64,000 nucleotides of DNA from Pantoea sp. Ep11b (GCF_040783975.1 NZ_CP160631.1:248001-312000); one strand, 5' to 3'. Positions 1-9,901 are shown, counted from the first letter of the stretch. Made by a program: numbers and translations. Notes: generated by a model not told the origin, from the letters alone.

Positions 1-84
1 AAATTCGTCGCGAGCCATGAAGCGGCATTTACCTAATTGCGCTAACTGGTTGCGCAGATTCAATGTGTTGAAATAGTTAGCCAT
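1..84 (-). CDS. ilvC: Ketol-acid reductoisomerase IlvC, N-terminal 28 codons (cut by window edge)
   Basis: The first 28 codons of acetohydroxy acid isomeroreductase are present. This enzyme uses NADPH to convert acetolactate or acetohydroxybutyrate to the dihydroxy acids of valine and isoleucine synthesis. The visible protein begins [18 protein letters not shown] and continues into [10 protein letters not shown], essentially the E. coli IlvC start. The gene runs leftward out of the window and is divergent from its activator ilvY, the standard enterobacterial pairing. The NADPH-binding and catalytic domains lie outside the window. Confidence 0.95.
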   Translation of the reverse strand, partial: MANYFNTLNLRNQLAQLGKCRFMARDEF

Positions 85-208
85 GGGAACTCCGGTAAGG
101 TTGTGTTTGCTTTTTTTGTTCAGGAACGGCGTGTCATGCAACGCCGCGAATGACCCCATCATATGACAGGAATTCTGTTGCTTAAATTGATATATTAACA
201 ACGTCACA

Positions 209-223
209 TTGCAATAAATGCAA
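209..223. promoter_or_regulatory. Probable IlvY operator in the ilvY-ilvC intergenic region
   Basis: A perfect inverted repeat TTGCA-N5-TGCAA lies 23 bp before the ilvY start. It has the T-N11-A form of LysR-family operators. In E. coli IlvY binds tandem operators between ilvY and ilvC, repressing itself and activating ilvC when acetolactate or acetohydroxybutyrate is present. A second, weaker A/T-rich repeat lies just to the left at about 187-203. Assignment to IlvY is by position and symmetry. Confidence 0.6.
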
Positions 224-246
224 CACCACTCAGAGGCGACGCGCGC

Positions 247-1128
247 ATGGATTTACGGGATCTGAAACTGTTTCTTCATCTGGCAGAAAGCTGCCACTTC
301 GGGCGCAGCGCGCGGGCGATGCATGTCAGCCCCTCCACGTTGTCGCGCCAGATTCAGCGGCTGGAGGAGGATGTCGGTCATGCGCTGTTCCTGCGCGATA
401 ACCGCACCGTGACGCTGACGGAGGCGGGTGAACGCCTGCGCCAGTTTGCCCAGCAGACGCTGTTGCAGTATCAGCAGCTGCGCCATGTGATGGATCTGAA
501 TGGCCCGTCGCTGAGCGGCGAGCTGCGCCTGTTCTGCTCGGTGACGGCGGCCTACAGCCATCTGCCGCCTATCCTCGACCGCTTTCGTGCGGAACATCCG
601 CAGGTCGAGATCAAACTGGATACTGGCGATGCCGCAGATGCGGTGGAAAAAGTGCACTCCGGCGATGCCGATTTAGCGATAGCGGGTCGCCCTGAAACCC
701 TGCCCGCCAGCATCGATTTTATGCCCCTGGGGCTGATTCCGCTGGTGCTGATCGCGCCCGCTCTGCCCTGCGCCGTGCGCACCCAGGCCACGCAGCCACA
801 GCCCGACTGGTCAAAAATTCCCTTTATCCTGCCCGTGCAGGGCCCGGCGCGGCGGCGTATCGACCTCTGGTTCCGCCGTCATCGCATCCCGAATCCGTTA
901 ATTTACGCCACGGTGTCGGGGCATGAAGCGATTGTCTCGATGGTGGCGCTGGGCTGCGGCATTGCGCTACTGCCAGATGTGGTGCTGGAAAACAGCCCGG
1001 AACCGGTGCGTAACCGCGTGCTGATGCTGGAGAATGTGGAGTCTGTCGCGCCGTTTGAGCTGGGCATCTGCGTACAAAAAAAGCGGCTCGGTGAGCCGCT
1101 TATCAGTGCGTTCTGGAGCCAGCTGTAA
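247..1128 (+). CDS. ilvY: LysR-family activator of ilvC, IlvY
   Basis: A 293-residue LysR-type regulator, close to the 297 residues of E. coli IlvY. The N-terminal helix-turn-helix (about residues 1-60) starts [15 protein letters not shown] and contains the recognition helix around [13 protein letters not shown]. Residues from about 90 onward form the periplasmic-binding-protein-like effector domain. It activates ilvC in response to acetohydroxy acid substrates. The start is the ATG directly before the conserved MDLRDLK. It is divergent from ilvC, and its stop codon abuts the ilvA stop codon with no base between, so the two genes converge tail to tail. Confidence 0.95.
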   Translation: MDLRDLKLFLHLAESCHFGRSARAMHVSPSTLSRQIQRLEEDVGHALFLRDNRTVTLTEAGERLRQFAQQTLLQYQQLRHVMDLNGPSLSGELRLFCSVTAAYSHLPPILDRFRAEHPQVEIKLDTGDAADAVEKVHSGDADLAIAGRPETLPASIDFMPLGLIPLVLIAPALPCAVRTQATQPQPDWSKIPFILPVQGPARRRIDLWFRRHRIPNPLIYATVSGHEAIVSMVALGCGIALLPDVVLENSPEPVRNRVLMLENVESVAPFELGICVQKKRLGEPLISAFWSQL

Positions 1129-2676
1129 TCAGCTGCCTGACAGGAAGAAGCGGAATGCCGGGTTCTGGCTTTCGTCGTGAAAGTCGTAACCCAGATCGGT
1201 GAGGTGCTCTTCAAACCGTGGCTCATCGCTGCCAAGTTCAAACGCGGCCAGCACCCGGCCATAATCGGTGCCGTGGCTGCGGTAGTGGAACAGCGAGATA
1301 TTCCAGTGGGTGCCGAGCGTCTGCAGGAACTTCAGCAACGCGCCCGGCGCTTCCGGGAATTCAAAACTGAAAAGCCGTTCACGCAGCGGTTTGGTCGGAC
1401 GGCCGCCGACCATGTAGCGCACATGCAGTTTCGCCATCTCATCATCGGAGAGATCGACCACCTGATAACCGCCACGGGTCAGCTCGCCGATGATTTCGCT
1501 GCGCTCTTCCATACCCCGGGTCAGTCGCACACCCACAAAGATGCAGGCTTTGTCCGCATCGGCGTAGCGATAGTTGAACTCAGTGATAGACCGTCCGCCC
1601 AGCGTCTGGCAGAAACGCAGGAAACTGCCCTGCTGTTCCGGAATGGTGACGGCCAGCAGTGCTTCACGCTGTTCGCCCAGCTCGCAGCGCTCAGAGACGT
1701 AACGCAGCCCGTGGAAATTGACGTTGGCACCGGATAACACATGCGCCAGCCGCTCGCCTTTGATCTCATGCTGCTGGATATACTTTTTCATGCCCGCCAG
1801 CGCCAGCGCACCCGACGGCTCCGCCACAGCACGAACATCTTCAAACAGATCTTTCATGGCCGCACAGATCGCATCGCTGTCGACCGTGATGACTTCGTCG
1901 ATGTAGGACTGACAGAGCCGGAAGGTTTCGCTGCCAATCCGTTTAACCGCAACGCCCTCAGCAAACAGCCCGACGCGCGGCAGGTCGACCGGATGACCCG
2001 CCTCCAGCGCCGCTTTCAGACAGGCGGAGTCCTCTGACTCCACCGCGATCACTTTGATCTGCGGCATCAGCTGCTTGATCAGCACCGCAACGCCGGCCGC
2101 CAGGCCACCGCCGCCCACCGGGACAAAGACCCGGTCAAGGTGCGCATCCTGCTGCAGCAGCTCCATGCCCAGCGTGCCCTGCCCGGCAATGACGGCCGGA
2201 TGGTCAAACGGCGGAACGAAGGTATAGCCGCGCTGTTCAGAGAGTTCAATCGCTTTGGCTTTCGCCTCGTCAAAGTTGGCCCCGAACAGGAAAGCCTCAC
2301 CGCCAAATGCGCGTACCGCATCAACCTTGATGTCTGCGGTTGCCAGCGGCATCACAATCAGTGATTTGATGCCCAGTTTCGTGGCTGAGAGCGCCACGCC
2401 CTGCGCGTGATTTCCGGCTGACGCCGTCACCACGCCGCGCGCTTTCTGCTCTTCATTGAGGCCGGCAATCATCGCGTAAGCCCCGCGCAGCTTGAAGCTA
2501 TGCACCGGCTGACGATCTTCCCGCTTCACCAGAATGGTGTTGCCGAGACGCGATGAGATTTTTTCCATAACCTGCAGCGGCGTCACCTGTGCCACTTCAT
2601 ACACCGGTGAACGCAGTACTGCGCGCAAATACTCCGCGCCGCCTGGCGCGTCGGGTAGCGGTTGAGACTCGGCCAC
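1129..2676 (-). CDS. ilvA: Biosynthetic threonine deaminase IlvA
   Basis: A 515-residue L-threonine ammonia-lyase, matching the 514 residues of E. coli IlvA. It is PLP-dependent and makes 2-oxobutyrate from threonine, the committed step to isoleucine. The PLP lysine lies in the motif HSFKLRGAY (about residue 62), the phosphate-binding loop is VPVGGGGLAAG, and two C-terminal ACT-like domains (about 330-515) give isoleucine inhibition and valine activation. It is the last gene of ilvLGMEDA, starting 2 bases after the ilvD stop, which suggests translational coupling. Confidence 0.97.
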   Translation of the reverse strand: MAESQPLPDAPGGAEYLRAVLRSPVYEVAQVTPLQVMEKISSRLGNTILVKREDRQPVHSFKLRGAYAMIAGLNEEQKARGVVTASAGNHAQGVALSATKLGIKSLIVMPLATADIKVDAVRAFGGEAFLFGANFDEAKAKAIELSEQRGYTFVPPFDHPAVIAGQGTLGMELLQQDAHLDRVFVPVGGGGLAAGVAVLIKQLMPQIKVIAVESEDSACLKAALEAGHPVDLPRVGLFAEGVAVKRIGSETFRLCQSYIDEVITVDSDAICAAMKDLFEDVRAVAEPSGALALAGMKKYIQQHEIKGERLAHVLSGANVNFHGLRYVSERCELGEQREALLAVTIPEQQGSFLRFCQTLGGRSITEFNYRYADADKACIFVGVRLTRGMEERSEIIGELTRGGYQVVDLSDDEMAKLHVRYMVGGRPTKPLRERLFSFEFPEAPGALLKFLQTLGTHWNISLFHYRSHGTDYGRVLAAFELGSDEPRFEEHLTDLGYDFHDESQNPAFRFFLSGS

Positions 2677-2678
2677 GG

Positions 2679-4529
2679 TTAGCCTCCCAGCTTGCTCTTA
2701 TCGCGGACCGCACCTTTGTCGGCGCTGGTCGCGAGTGATGCGTAAGCACGCAGCGCAAAGGAGACTTCACGCTGACGATTGACCGGCGTATAGGCCGCAT
2801 CGCCACGCGCCTGCTGCTCTTCACGACGGGCGTGCAGTTCGTTGTCCGGCACGGCGAGTTTAATGCCGCGATTAGGGATATCGATCTCGATGGTGTCACC
2901 ATCCTTGACCAGCGCAATGGTGCCGCCGTTAGCCGCTTCCGGCGAGGCGTGACCGATTGAGAGGCCGGACGTGCCACCCGAGAAGCGACCGTCGGTGATC
3001 AGGGCACAGCTTTTGCCCAGGCCCATCGATTTCAGGTAGGTGGTCGGATAGAGCATCTCCTGCATACCCGGCCCCCCTTTTGGCCCTTCGTAGCGGATAA
3101 CGACCACGTCGCCCGCCACCACTTTGCCGCCCAGAATCGCTTCTACCGCGTCATCCTGGCTTTCATAGACTTTGGCCGGGCCGGTAAAGGTGAGGATCTC
3201 TTTATCTACGCCTGCGGTTTTCACGATGCAGCCATCTTCCGCAATGTTGCCGTAGAGCACGGCCAGACCGCCATCCTGCGAATAAGCGTTTTCGCGGGTG
3301 CGGATGCAGCCTTCAGCACGATCGTCATCAAGCGTATCCCAGCGGCAGCTCTGCGAGAACGCCTGGGTGGTACGGATACCGGCAGGGCCCGCGCGGAACA
3401 TATCTTTTACCGCCTGATCCTGAGTCAGCATGATGTCGTACTGATCCAGCGTTTCACGCATGGTCTGCTGCAGGATGTTGCGGGCGCTGCTGTCAAACAG
3501 GCCAGCGCGATCCAGCTCGCCGAGAATCGCATAGACGCCACCCGCACGGTGCACATCTTCCATGTGGTATTTTGGGGTGCTGGGTGCCACTTTACAGAGC
3601 TGAGGCACTTTGCGTGACAGGCGGTCGATGTCAGAGATGTTGAAGTCGATATCGCCCTCCTGCGCCGCCGCCAGCAGGTGCAGGACGGTATTGGTGGAGC
3701 CGCCCATCGCGATATCCAGCGTCATCGCATTTTCAAACGCCGCCTTACTGGCGATATTTCGCGGCAGGACGTTTTCGTCATCCTGCTCGTAGTAACGTTT
3801 GGTCAGGCTGACGATACGCTTACCGGCATTGATGAACAGCTCTTTACGGTCGGCGTGGGTGGCCAGCAGCGAGCCGTTGCCCGGCTGCGACAGGCCGAGA
3901 GCTTCGGTCAGGCAGTTCATGGAGTTAGCGGTGAACATACCAGAGCAGGAGCCGCAGGTCGGACAGGCAGAGCGTTCGATCTGCTCGCTGTCGGCATCGC
4001 TGACGTTGGGGTTCGCCCCCTGAATCATCGCATCCACCAGATCCAGTTTGATGATCTGGTCGGACAGTTTGGTTTTACCGGCCTCCATCGGGCCGCCGGA
4101 GACGAAGATCACCGGGATGTTCAGGCGCAGTGACGCCATCAGCATTCCCGGCGTGATCTTGTCGCAGTTCGAGATGCAGACCATGGCATCGGCACAGTGT
4201 GCGTTGACCATGTACTCGACAGAGTCAGCGATCAGCTCACGCGAAGGCAGGGAATAGAGCATGCCGCCATGGCCCATGGCAATACCGTCATCCACCGCGA
4301 TCGTGTTGAACTCTTTGGCTACGCCACCTGCCGCTTCAATCTGCTCAGCAACCAGCTTACCCAGATCGCGCAGATGGACGTGGCCCGGCACAAACTGGGT
4401 GAAGGAGTTGACGACGGCGATAATCGGTTTGCCGAAATCGTCGTCGGTCATTCCTGTTGCGCGCCAGAGGGCACGGGCACCCGCCATGTTGCGGCCGTGG
4501 GTGGTGGTAGCGGAACGGTACTTAGGCAT
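2679..4529 (-). CDS. ilvD: Dihydroxy-acid dehydratase IlvD
   Basis: A 616-residue dehydratase, the same length as E. coli IlvD, starting [15 protein letters not shown]. It dehydrates 2,3-dihydroxyisovalerate and dihydroxymethylvalerate to the 2-oxo acids. The iron-sulphur cluster cysteines are visible in [11 protein letters not shown] and in [18 protein letters not shown], and the C-terminal signature [14 protein letters not shown] is intact. It lies between ilvE (60-bp gap) and ilvA (2-bp gap) in the leftward ilv operon. Confidence 0.97.
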   Translation of the reverse strand: MPKYRSATTTHGRNMAGARALWRATGMTDDDFGKPIIAVVNSFTQFVPGHVHLRDLGKLVAEQIEAAGGVAKEFNTIAVDDGIAMGHGGMLYSLPSRELIADSVEYMVNAHCADAMVCISNCDKITPGMLMASLRLNIPVIFVSGGPMEAGKTKLSDQIIKLDLVDAMIQGANPNVSDADSEQIERSACPTCGSCSGMFTANSMNCLTEALGLSQPGNGSLLATHADRKELFINAGKRIVSLTKRYYEQDDENVLPRNIASKAAFENAMTLDIAMGGSTNTVLHLLAAAQEGDIDFNISDIDRLSRKVPQLCKVAPSTPKYHMEDVHRAGGVYAILGELDRAGLFDSSARNILQQTMRETLDQYDIMLTQDQAVKDMFRAGPAGIRTTQAFSQSCRWDTLDDDRAEGCIRTRENAYSQDGGLAVLYGNIAEDGCIVKTAGVDKEILTFTGPAKVYESQDDAVEAILGGKVVAGDVVVIRYEGPKGGPGMQEMLYPTTYLKSMGLGKSCALITDGRFSGGTSGLSIGHASPEAANGGTIALVKDGDTIEIDIPNRGIKLAVPDNELHARREEQQARGDAAYTPVNRQREVSFALRAYASLATSADKGAVRDKSKLGG

Positions 4530-4589
4530 GCTCTTTACTCCAGTGAAAATAAGTTCGCGGACATCCAGCGATATCCGCGCAAGGTCTGG

Positions 4590-5519
4590 TTACGCGTTAA
4601 CCGGGTCCAGCCAGCCCCATTTGTCTTCGGTCTCGCCGGTGAACAGGCCAAAGAATGCCTGCTGAATGCGTTTGGTGACCGGGCCGCATTTGCCTTCGCC
4701 GACCTGAATACGGTCCACGCTGCGCACAGGGGTGATTTCTGCTGCAGTACCGGACATGAAGACTTCGTCGGCCAGGTAGAGAGATTCACGCGACAGCGTC
4801 TGTTCGCGCACTTCGATACCCATATCACGCGCCAGCGTGATGATCGCATCGCGGGTGATGCCCGGCAGTGCCGAAGAGGTAAATGGCGGGGTAAAGAGCA
4901 CGCCATCTTTGACTTCAAACAGGTTTTCGCCTGCGCCTTCTGAAATCAGACCATTGGTATCCAGCGCGATCCCTTCCTGATAGCCGTGACGACGGGCTTC
5001 GCTGCCCACCAGCAGTGAGGAGAGATAGTTTCCGCCCGCTTTCGCGGCGGTCGGCAGAGTATTTGGCGCAACGCGGTTCCATGAGGAGACCATCGCATCA
5101 ATTCCGTTCTCCAGGGCTTCAGCGCCCAGGTATGCGCCCCACGGGAATGCGGCGATAATCACATCGGTGGTGAAACCGTCTGGCGGGTTTACGCCCAGGC
5201 CTACATCGCCGACAAAGGCCAGCGGACGGATATAAGCACTTTTCAGTTTGTTTACGCGGATGACTTCGCGGCACGCTTCCATCAGCTCATCAACGCTGCT
5301 TTTAATCGGGAAACGGTAGATTTTGGCGGAGTCGTGCAGACGTTGCATGTGTTCACGATGACGGAACACAACCGGTCCTTTGTGAGAGTCGTAGCAGCGC
5401 ACGCCTTCAAATACCGACGTACCGTAGTGCAACGCGTGGGACATAACGCTGACCTTCGCCTCTTCCCACTTAACCATCTCGCCATTGAACCAAATAAAGT
5501 CTGCTTTCTTCGTGCTCAT
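4590..5519 (-). CDS. ilvE: Branched-chain amino acid aminotransferase IlvE
   Basis: A 309-residue fold-type IV PLP aminotransferase, the same length as the E. coli enzyme. It transfers the amino group from glutamate to the 2-oxo acids of valine, leucine and isoleucine. The catalytic lysine is in PTAAKAGGNYLSS, and the C-terminal cofactor region carries GTAAEITPV. It follows ilvM by 18 bases and precedes ilvD by 60 in the ilvLGMEDA operon. Confidence 0.97.
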   Translation of the reverse strand: MSTKKADFIWFNGEMVKWEEAKVSVMSHALHYGTSVFEGVRCYDSHKGPVVFRHREHMQRLHDSAKIYRFPIKSSVDELMEACREVIRVNKLKSAYIRPLAFVGDVGLGVNPPDGFTTDVIIAAFPWGAYLGAEALENGIDAMVSSWNRVAPNTLPTAAKAGGNYLSSLLVGSEARRHGYQEGIALDTNGLISEGAGENLFEVKDGVLFTPPFTSSALPGITRDAIITLARDMGIEVREQTLSRESLYLADEVFMSGTAAEITPVRSVDRIQVGEGKCGPVTKRIQQAFFGLFTGETEDKWGWLDPVNA

Positions 5520-5537
5520 TGTTATTCCCTCTCGCGG

Positions 5538-5795
5538 CTACGCGCGAATTTGTTGTGTTGTCTGTTGTTGAATCTGAACGCATGCGACGTCGATCAATTT
5601 GCTTAACTGCGAAGACAGTAAATCGACGGAACGCTGGCTGGCAACGGTCATTTCAATATTAATATTTTCTGCATTGGCGACGGAGGCCATGTTCATGGAA
5701 CAGACCTGAAAACCGCGATGACGCACGACACGCAGAATGCGCTCCAATATTTCAGGACGGAATCGGGCTTCGATAGACAATTGATGCTGGTTCAT
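5538..5795 (-). CDS. ilvM: Acetolactate synthase isozyme II regulatory subunit IlvM
   Basis: An 85-residue ACT-domain protein starting [20 protein letters not shown], the small subunit of acetohydroxy acid synthase II. It pairs with IlvG to make the active holoenzyme. Its ATG overlaps the ilvG TGA as ATGA (5792-5795), typical of subunits made in fixed ratio by translational coupling. Confidence 0.95.
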   Translation of the reverse strand: MNQHQLSIEARFRPEILERILRVVRHRGFQVCSMNMASVANAENINIEMTVASQRSVDLLSSQLSKLIDVACVQIQQQTTQQIRA

Positions 5796-7438
5796 ACGGT
5801 TTTCTCCATCATGTTTGCATTGCTGGCACCCGGCGGTACCAGTGGCCAGACGTTTTCATGCTCATCAATTGCAACATGCAGGAAGTAAGGACCTTCGCTG
5901 TTCAGCAGAGCATCAAGGGCGGCGTCGACCTGATCTTTACGGGTAATACGCTGGCCGGGAATATCAAACGCACTGGCCAGCGTGAGGAAGTCGGGGTTGT
6001 CAGAGAGATTGGTTTCGCTATAGCGACCGTCGAAAAAGAGCTGCTGCCACTGGCGCACCATGCCCAGACGCTGGTTATCCAGCAGCAGGATCTTCACAGG
6101 CAGCCTGCCACGCTTGATGGTGCCCAGCTCCTGAATATTCATCATAATGGAGCCGTCACCTGAAACGCAGATGACGGTGTCTTCCGGGCGGGCCACCTGA
6201 GCGCCGATGGCGGCGGGTAAGCCAAAGCCCATGGTGCCTAAACCGCTGGAGGTGATGAAGTTCTCAGGTGCGCTGAAAGCCATGTGCTGCGCGGTCCACA
6301 TCTGGTGCTGTCCAACATCGGTGGTCACTACGGCATCGGCGGATTTGCGATCCGAGAGCTGCTTCAGCAGCAGCGGGGCATAGATCGCCTCGCCCGGATG
6401 GTCATAGCGCCAGGCGTGGCTGGCTTTCATCGCCTTCACTTCGTCACGCCAGGCGTCGATTTGCAGCGGCTGACTCAGCGCGGGCAGCAGATCGTTAAGA
6501 TCGCCCTGCAGTGAGACATGCGCGCGACGCAGTTTGTTTAATTCTGCCGGATCGATGTCGAGATGAATGACGCTGGCGTGCGGGGCAAAGGTGTCCAGCT
6601 TGCCGGTCACACGGTCATCGAAACGGGCACCGACTGCAATCAGCAGGTCACACGCCTGTACGGCGAAGTTGGCGGCTTTGGTACCGTGCATCCCCAGCAT
6701 ACCGAGATAAACCTCGCTGTGAGGATCCACGCTGCCCAGCCCCTTTAAGGTTGCGACGGCCGGAATACCGGTCTCTTCTGCCAGCGCACGCAGTGCCGGC
6801 ACAGCCTGCGCCAGACCCACGCCGCCGCCGATATACAGCATCGGTTTTTTAGCCTGCGCCATCAGGGCTCGTGCCTCGTGGATCGCCTGATGTGGCAGAG
6901 TGTTGTCCTCTTCAACCGACACCAGATGCGGAGCAGGTTCACCCTGTGCAACCTGAATATCTTTTGGGATATCAACCAGTACCGGACCCGGGCGACCCGA
7001 CTGTGCCAGCGCAAACGCCTCGGCCATGATGGCGGGCAGCTCATCCAGCGACTCTACCAGGAAGCTATGTTTAGTGCAGGCCAGCGAAAGGCCGAGCACA
7101 TCGATCTCCTGAAATGCATCAGTGCCGATGAAGGCAGAGTTGACCTGCCCCGTTATCGCCACAACCGGGACGGAATCCATCATCGCATCCGCCAGACCCG
7201 TGATCAGGTTGGTCGCGCCAGGACCCGATGTCGCGATGCAGACGCCGGTTTTGCCGGTAGAGCGCGCATAACCAATCGCCGCCATCACCGCGCCCTGCTC
7301 ATGACGACACAGAAGGTGTTCCACGCCGCCATCATAGAGCGCGTCGTATACCGGCATGATTGCGCCGCCCGGGTAACCAAATACGGTATTCACACCCTGC
7401 GCGCGTAAAGCCTGAACTACCCACTGTGCACCTGTCAT
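5792..7438 (-). CDS. ilvG: Acetolactate synthase isozyme II catalytic subunit IlvG (intact)
   Basis: A 548-residue ThDP-dependent synthase that condenses pyruvate with pyruvate or 2-oxobutyrate. The chosen start gives [16 protein letters not shown] and has AGGAG 7 bases upstream, so the ten extra codons further upstream in the same frame are not needed. The catalytic glutamate is in [14 protein letters not shown], and the ThDP/Mg motif is [15 protein letters not shown] followed by the QRLGMVRQW segment. Unlike E. coli K-12, where ilvG carries a frameshift, the frame here is open throughout, so valine-insensitive isozyme II should be made. Confidence 0.97.
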   Translation of the reverse strand: MTGAQWVVQALRAQGVNTVFGYPGGAIMPVYDALYDGGVEHLLCRHEQGAVMAAIGYARSTGKTGVCIATSGPGATNLITGLADAMMDSVPVVAITGQVNSAFIGTDAFQEIDVLGLSLACTKHSFLVESLDELPAIMAEAFALAQSGRPGPVLVDIPKDIQVAQGEPAPHLVSVEEDNTLPHQAIHEARALMAQAKKPMLYIGGGVGLAQAVPALRALAEETGIPAVATLKGLGSVDPHSEVYLGMLGMHGTKAANFAVQACDLLIAVGARFDDRVTGKLDTFAPHASVIHLDIDPAELNKLRRAHVSLQGDLNDLLPALSQPLQIDAWRDEVKAMKASHAWRYDHPGEAIYAPLLLKQLSDRKSADAVVTTDVGQHQMWTAQHMAFSAPENFITSSGLGTMGFGLPAAIGAQVARPEDTVICVSGDGSIMMNIQELGTIKRGRLPVKILLLDNQRLGMVRQWQQLFFDGRYSETNLSDNPDFLTLASAFDIPGQRITRKDQVDAALDALLNSEGPYFLHVAIDEHENVWPLVPPGASNANMMEKTV

Positions 7439-7531
7439 CGCTATTCTCCTGTGTCCTGACCGGAACAACAGAATTTTATGCTACTGTTCATTGTTTGTTC
7501 CTTGTGGATTTGCTGATATTTCCTCGGCTCG

Positions 7532-7567
7532 AAAAAAAACCCCCGGACCTTTCGGTGCGGGGGTTTT
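7532..7567 (-). terminator. ilv operon attenuator terminator
   Basis: A strong GC hairpin (about five C and five G pairs plus inner pairs around a GAAAG-type loop) followed on the minus strand by a run of eight T. It lies between the ilvL stop and ilvG, exactly where the E. coli ilvGMEDA attenuator is. Ribosome stalling at Ile, Val and Leu codons of ilvL is expected to prevent its formation. Confidence 0.92.
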
Positions 7568-7588
7568 TTCGGATTCGAGGCTTGATTT

Positions 7589-7687
7589 TTAAGCCTTTCT
7601 TTCTCCAAGCGTTGCCCCGCACGGTAGGTTAATAACCACCACCACGCTAATCACGACCAGGCTAATCACTTGTAGAAGGGCTTTCAT
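7589..7687 (-). CDS. ilvL: ilv operon leader peptide IlvL
   Basis: A 32-residue leader peptide, too short for a normal gene search. It begins MKALLQVISLVVISVVVV and ends CGATLGERKA. Fifteen of its 32 residues are Leu (5), Val (7) or Ile (3), the pattern required for attenuation. Length and framework match the E. coli IlvL peptide (also 32 residues), but one of the E. coli Ile positions is Asn here. The stop codon lies about 20 bases before the attenuator hairpin. Confidence 0.93.
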   Translation of the reverse strand: MKALLQVISLVVISVVVVINLPCGATLGERKA

Positions 7688-7730
7688 GTATTGTTCAATT
7701 CTTTTACGTGTTCGAAGTAATGCCTACAGA

Positions 7731-7758
7731 GTTATCATAGTCAGGGGTAATGATACAA
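7731..7758 (-). promoter_or_regulatory. Probable promoter of the ilvLGMEDA operon
   Basis: On the minus strand TTGTAT is followed after 16 bases by GATAAC, then by a segment (TAGGCATT then TTCGAACA) that resembles the transcribed start of the E. coli ilv leader. The predicted transcript start is about 35 bases before the ilvL ATG. An A-tract lies just upstream at 7759-7770 and could be an IHF or UP-like element. Confidence 0.6.
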
Positions 7759-7882
7759 CTTTTTTTGCAGCTTTTTTTCGTGCCTGCGGGCGGAGTCGCA
7801 CCTATCAATCTGTAATACAAGAAATAATTACGTGATGATAATTATTCATCACTTTAGTGACGTAATGATATTTTGGTGAATT

Positions 7883-7898
7883 TGCGTACAGCTTCGCA
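7883..7898 (+). promoter_or_regulatory. CRP-S (Sxy-dependent CRP) site upstream of comM
   Basis: The site reads TGCGT-ACAGCT-TCGCA. The CRP-S core is TGCGA-N6-TCGCA, so nine of the ten conserved positions match. It lies 119 bases before the comM ATG, a plausible activator position. In Haemophilus influenzae comM belongs to the Sxy/CRP-S competence regulon. Confidence 0.55.
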
Positions 7899-8016
7899 GC
7901 GTTCTGATACAGCATTGAAACAGGGCTGACAGGTTGTGCATTGCTCCGAAGCATGAAAATGCTGCCCTCGCTTTCCTGTTATGTCGTGCTCAGAATGACG
8001 GCCATAAGGAGCGACT

Positions 8017-9537
8017 ATGTCATTATCAAAAGTTCTGACCCGGGCAGCGTTGGGAGTGGAAGCCCCGCTGGTGACCATTGAAGCCCATATCAGTAATGGC
8101 CTGCCCGCCTTAACGCTGGTAGGGCTGCCTGAAACCACTGTGAAAGAAGCGCGCGAGCGGGTGCGTAGCGCCATTATCAACAGCGGATTCACCTTCCCGG
8201 CAAAGCGTCTCACCATCAATCTTGCCCCGGCAGATCTGCCCAAAGAGGGCGGGCGGTATGACCTGCCGATGGCCATCGCTATTCTGGTCGCCTCTGAACA
8301 GCTTCCGGCCGATAAACTGGCGCACTATGAGTTTCTGGGTGAACTGGCGCTTGACGGTGCGCTGTGCGGGGTACAGGGCGCGATTCCGGCAGCAATGGTA
8401 GCGATTCAGGCAGGACGACAACTGGTTCTCTCGGCGGAAAATCAGGACGATGCCGGGTTAATCCGTCAGGGCGCATCCCTCGTCGCCTCACACCTCAGCG
8501 AGGTATGCGCTTTTTTGCGCGATGCGATCACTTTGCCCGTGGCCCGCGCCCCTGAACATCAGGAATACACGCCGTCTGAAGATCTCGCGGATATGATTGG
8601 TCAGGAACAGGGGCGCAGAGCTTTGGAGATCACGGCCGCAGGCGGACACAACCTGTTGCTGATTGGGCCTCCCGGCACCGGTAAGACCATGCTGGCCACC
8701 CGGCTTCCCGGTATCATGCCTGCACTGAGCGATCGGGAAGCGCTGGAGTGTGCGGCGATTGCCAGCCTGGTCAACAGCAGCGCCCTGCACCGCCAGTGGC
8801 GTACCCGGCCATTCAGGTCACCTCATCACAGCGCCTCGCTTTATGCCCTGATTGGCGGCGGATCCCTGCCGCGTCCCGGCGAGATCTCGCTGGCTCATAA
8901 TGGTGTGCTCTTCCTGGATGAACTGCCGGAATTTGACCGCAGGGTGCTGGATTCTCTGCGCGAGCCGCTGGAGTCTGGCTGCATCGCCATTTCACGCGCC
9001 CGCGCTAAAGTCACCTATCCGGCACGCTTTCAGCTGGTTGCGGCGATGAACCCAAGCCCGACAGGACATTATCAGGGACAGCATAACCGCTGCTCTCCTC
9101 AACAGGTGCTGCGTTATCTCAGCAAGCTATCGGGCCCTTTTCTGGATCGCTTTGATCTTTCGCTGGAGATACCGCTGCTGCCCGGCGGCATGCTCAGTGG
9201 GCAGCGCCCTGCTGCGGAAGCCTCTGAGCGGGTTCGTCAACGGGTTATCGCCGCGCGCGACGTGCAACTTGTCCGCGCCGGAAAGATTAATGCCCATCTG
9301 AATAACGCCGAGATCGTACGCTGGTGCCAGCCCGTTAAAGAGGATGCGGCGTGGCTGGAATCTGTGCTGGAGAAGCTGGGTTTATCTGTACGGGCCTGGC
9401 AGCGGATCCTGAAAGTGGCGCGCACGGTGGCCGATCTGGCCGGCGAGCGGGAGATTACCCGACGTCATCTGCAGGAGGCCGTCAGTTACCGGACGATTGA
9501 CCGGTTAATGATTCATCTGCACAACAGCCTGCAATAA
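8017..9537 (+). CDS. comM: ComM/YifB family AAA+ Mg-chelatase-like ATPase
   Basis: A 506-residue AAA+ protein. The N-terminal ChlI-like domain starts MSLSKVLTRAALGVEAPLV. Walker A is GPPGTGKT at residues 217-224, Walker B is VLFLDE at 297-302, and the C-terminal domain carries the Mg_chelatase lid. ComM acts as a hexameric helicase that drives branch migration during integration of transforming DNA. It is called yifB in E. coli, where the ilv-yifB-yifE-hdfR order is the same. A possible CRP-S site precedes it. Confidence 0.95.
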   Translation: MSLSKVLTRAALGVEAPLVTIEAHISNGLPALTLVGLPETTVKEARERVRSAIINSGFTFPAKRLTINLAPADLPKEGGRYDLPMAIAILVASEQLPADKLAHYEFLGELALDGALCGVQGAIPAAMVAIQAGRQLVLSAENQDDAGLIRQGASLVASHLSEVCAFLRDAITLPVARAPEHQEYTPSEDLADMIGQEQGRRALEITAAGGHNLLLIGPPGTGKTMLATRLPGIMPALSDREALECAAIASLVNSSALHRQWRTRPFRSPHHSASLYALIGGGSLPRPGEISLAHNGVLFLDELPEFDRRVLDSLREPLESGCIAISRARAKVTYPARFQLVAAMNPSPTGHYQGQHNRCSPQQVLRYLSKLSGPFLDRFDLSLEIPLLPGGMLSGQRPAAEASERVRQRVIAARDVQLVRAGKINAHLNNAEIVRWCQPVKEDAAWLESVLEKLGLSVRAWQRILKVARTVADLAGEREITRRHLQEAVSYRTIDRLMIHLHNSLQ

Positions 9538-9560
9538 AAAAGGGGCTTTCGCCCCTTTTC
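9536..9560. terminator. Bidirectional terminator between comM and maoP
   Basis: AAAAGGGGC-TTTC-GCCCCTTTT is a short perfect hairpin with an A run on one side and a T run on the other. It can therefore end transcription from both convergent genes. It begins at the comM stop codon. Confidence 0.85.
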
Positions 9561-9562
9561 TG

Positions 9563-9901
9563 TTAATCGTCGCTGTCGCTAAAGTCTTCAACGGTATCCA
9601 TCTGTGGTTTACCGCCAGACAGCGTATGGAAACGCTTGGGACGCTTAATGCGGGTCATGTATTTGGACCAGACGCGTTCTGCTTCCGTCTGCGGTTCACG
9701 CACACCACGACATACTTCAATAAACAAACGCTCTTCTTCGGTTACAGGCTCACGCTTTGATAAATCCAGCTCATTAAAGGCAAAACCGTGGCGTTCAAGA
9801 AGCTGAGCTTCTTTAATAGTAAAGTCACCGTGACGTGAGAAACCACGCGGGTAATGTTTGTTATCAAAGAAACGATTCTCTGTTGAGAAGCTTTCCGCCA
9901 T
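9563..9901 (-). CDS. maoP: Macrodomain Ori organisation protein MaoP (YifE)
   Basis: A 112-residue DUF413 protein, the same length as E. coli MaoP/YifE, beginning [21 protein letters not shown] and ending in an acidic tail DFSDSDD. In E. coli it acts with a short cis site, maoS, to confine the Ori macrodomain of the chromosome. It is convergent with comM and divergent from hdfR, as in E. coli. Confidence 0.93.
   Translation of the reverse strand: MAESFSTENRFFDNKHYPRGFSRHGDFTIKEAQLLERHGFAFNELDLSKREPVTEEERLFIEVCRGVREPQTEAERVWSKYMTRIKRPKRFHTLSGGKPQMDTVEDFSDSDD

Larger units (their letters stand above)
7688..8016. other. ilvL-comM divergent intergenic region
   Basis: This 329-base gap holds the ilv promoter at its left side and a CRP-S-like site at 7883-7898 for comM. 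Between them is an A/T-rich nested inverted repeat: ATTACGT at 7827-7833 pairs with ACGTAAT at 7860-7866, enclosing GTGATGA/TCATCAC arms at 7832-7852. I see no coding sequence in it. Confidence 0.6.
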
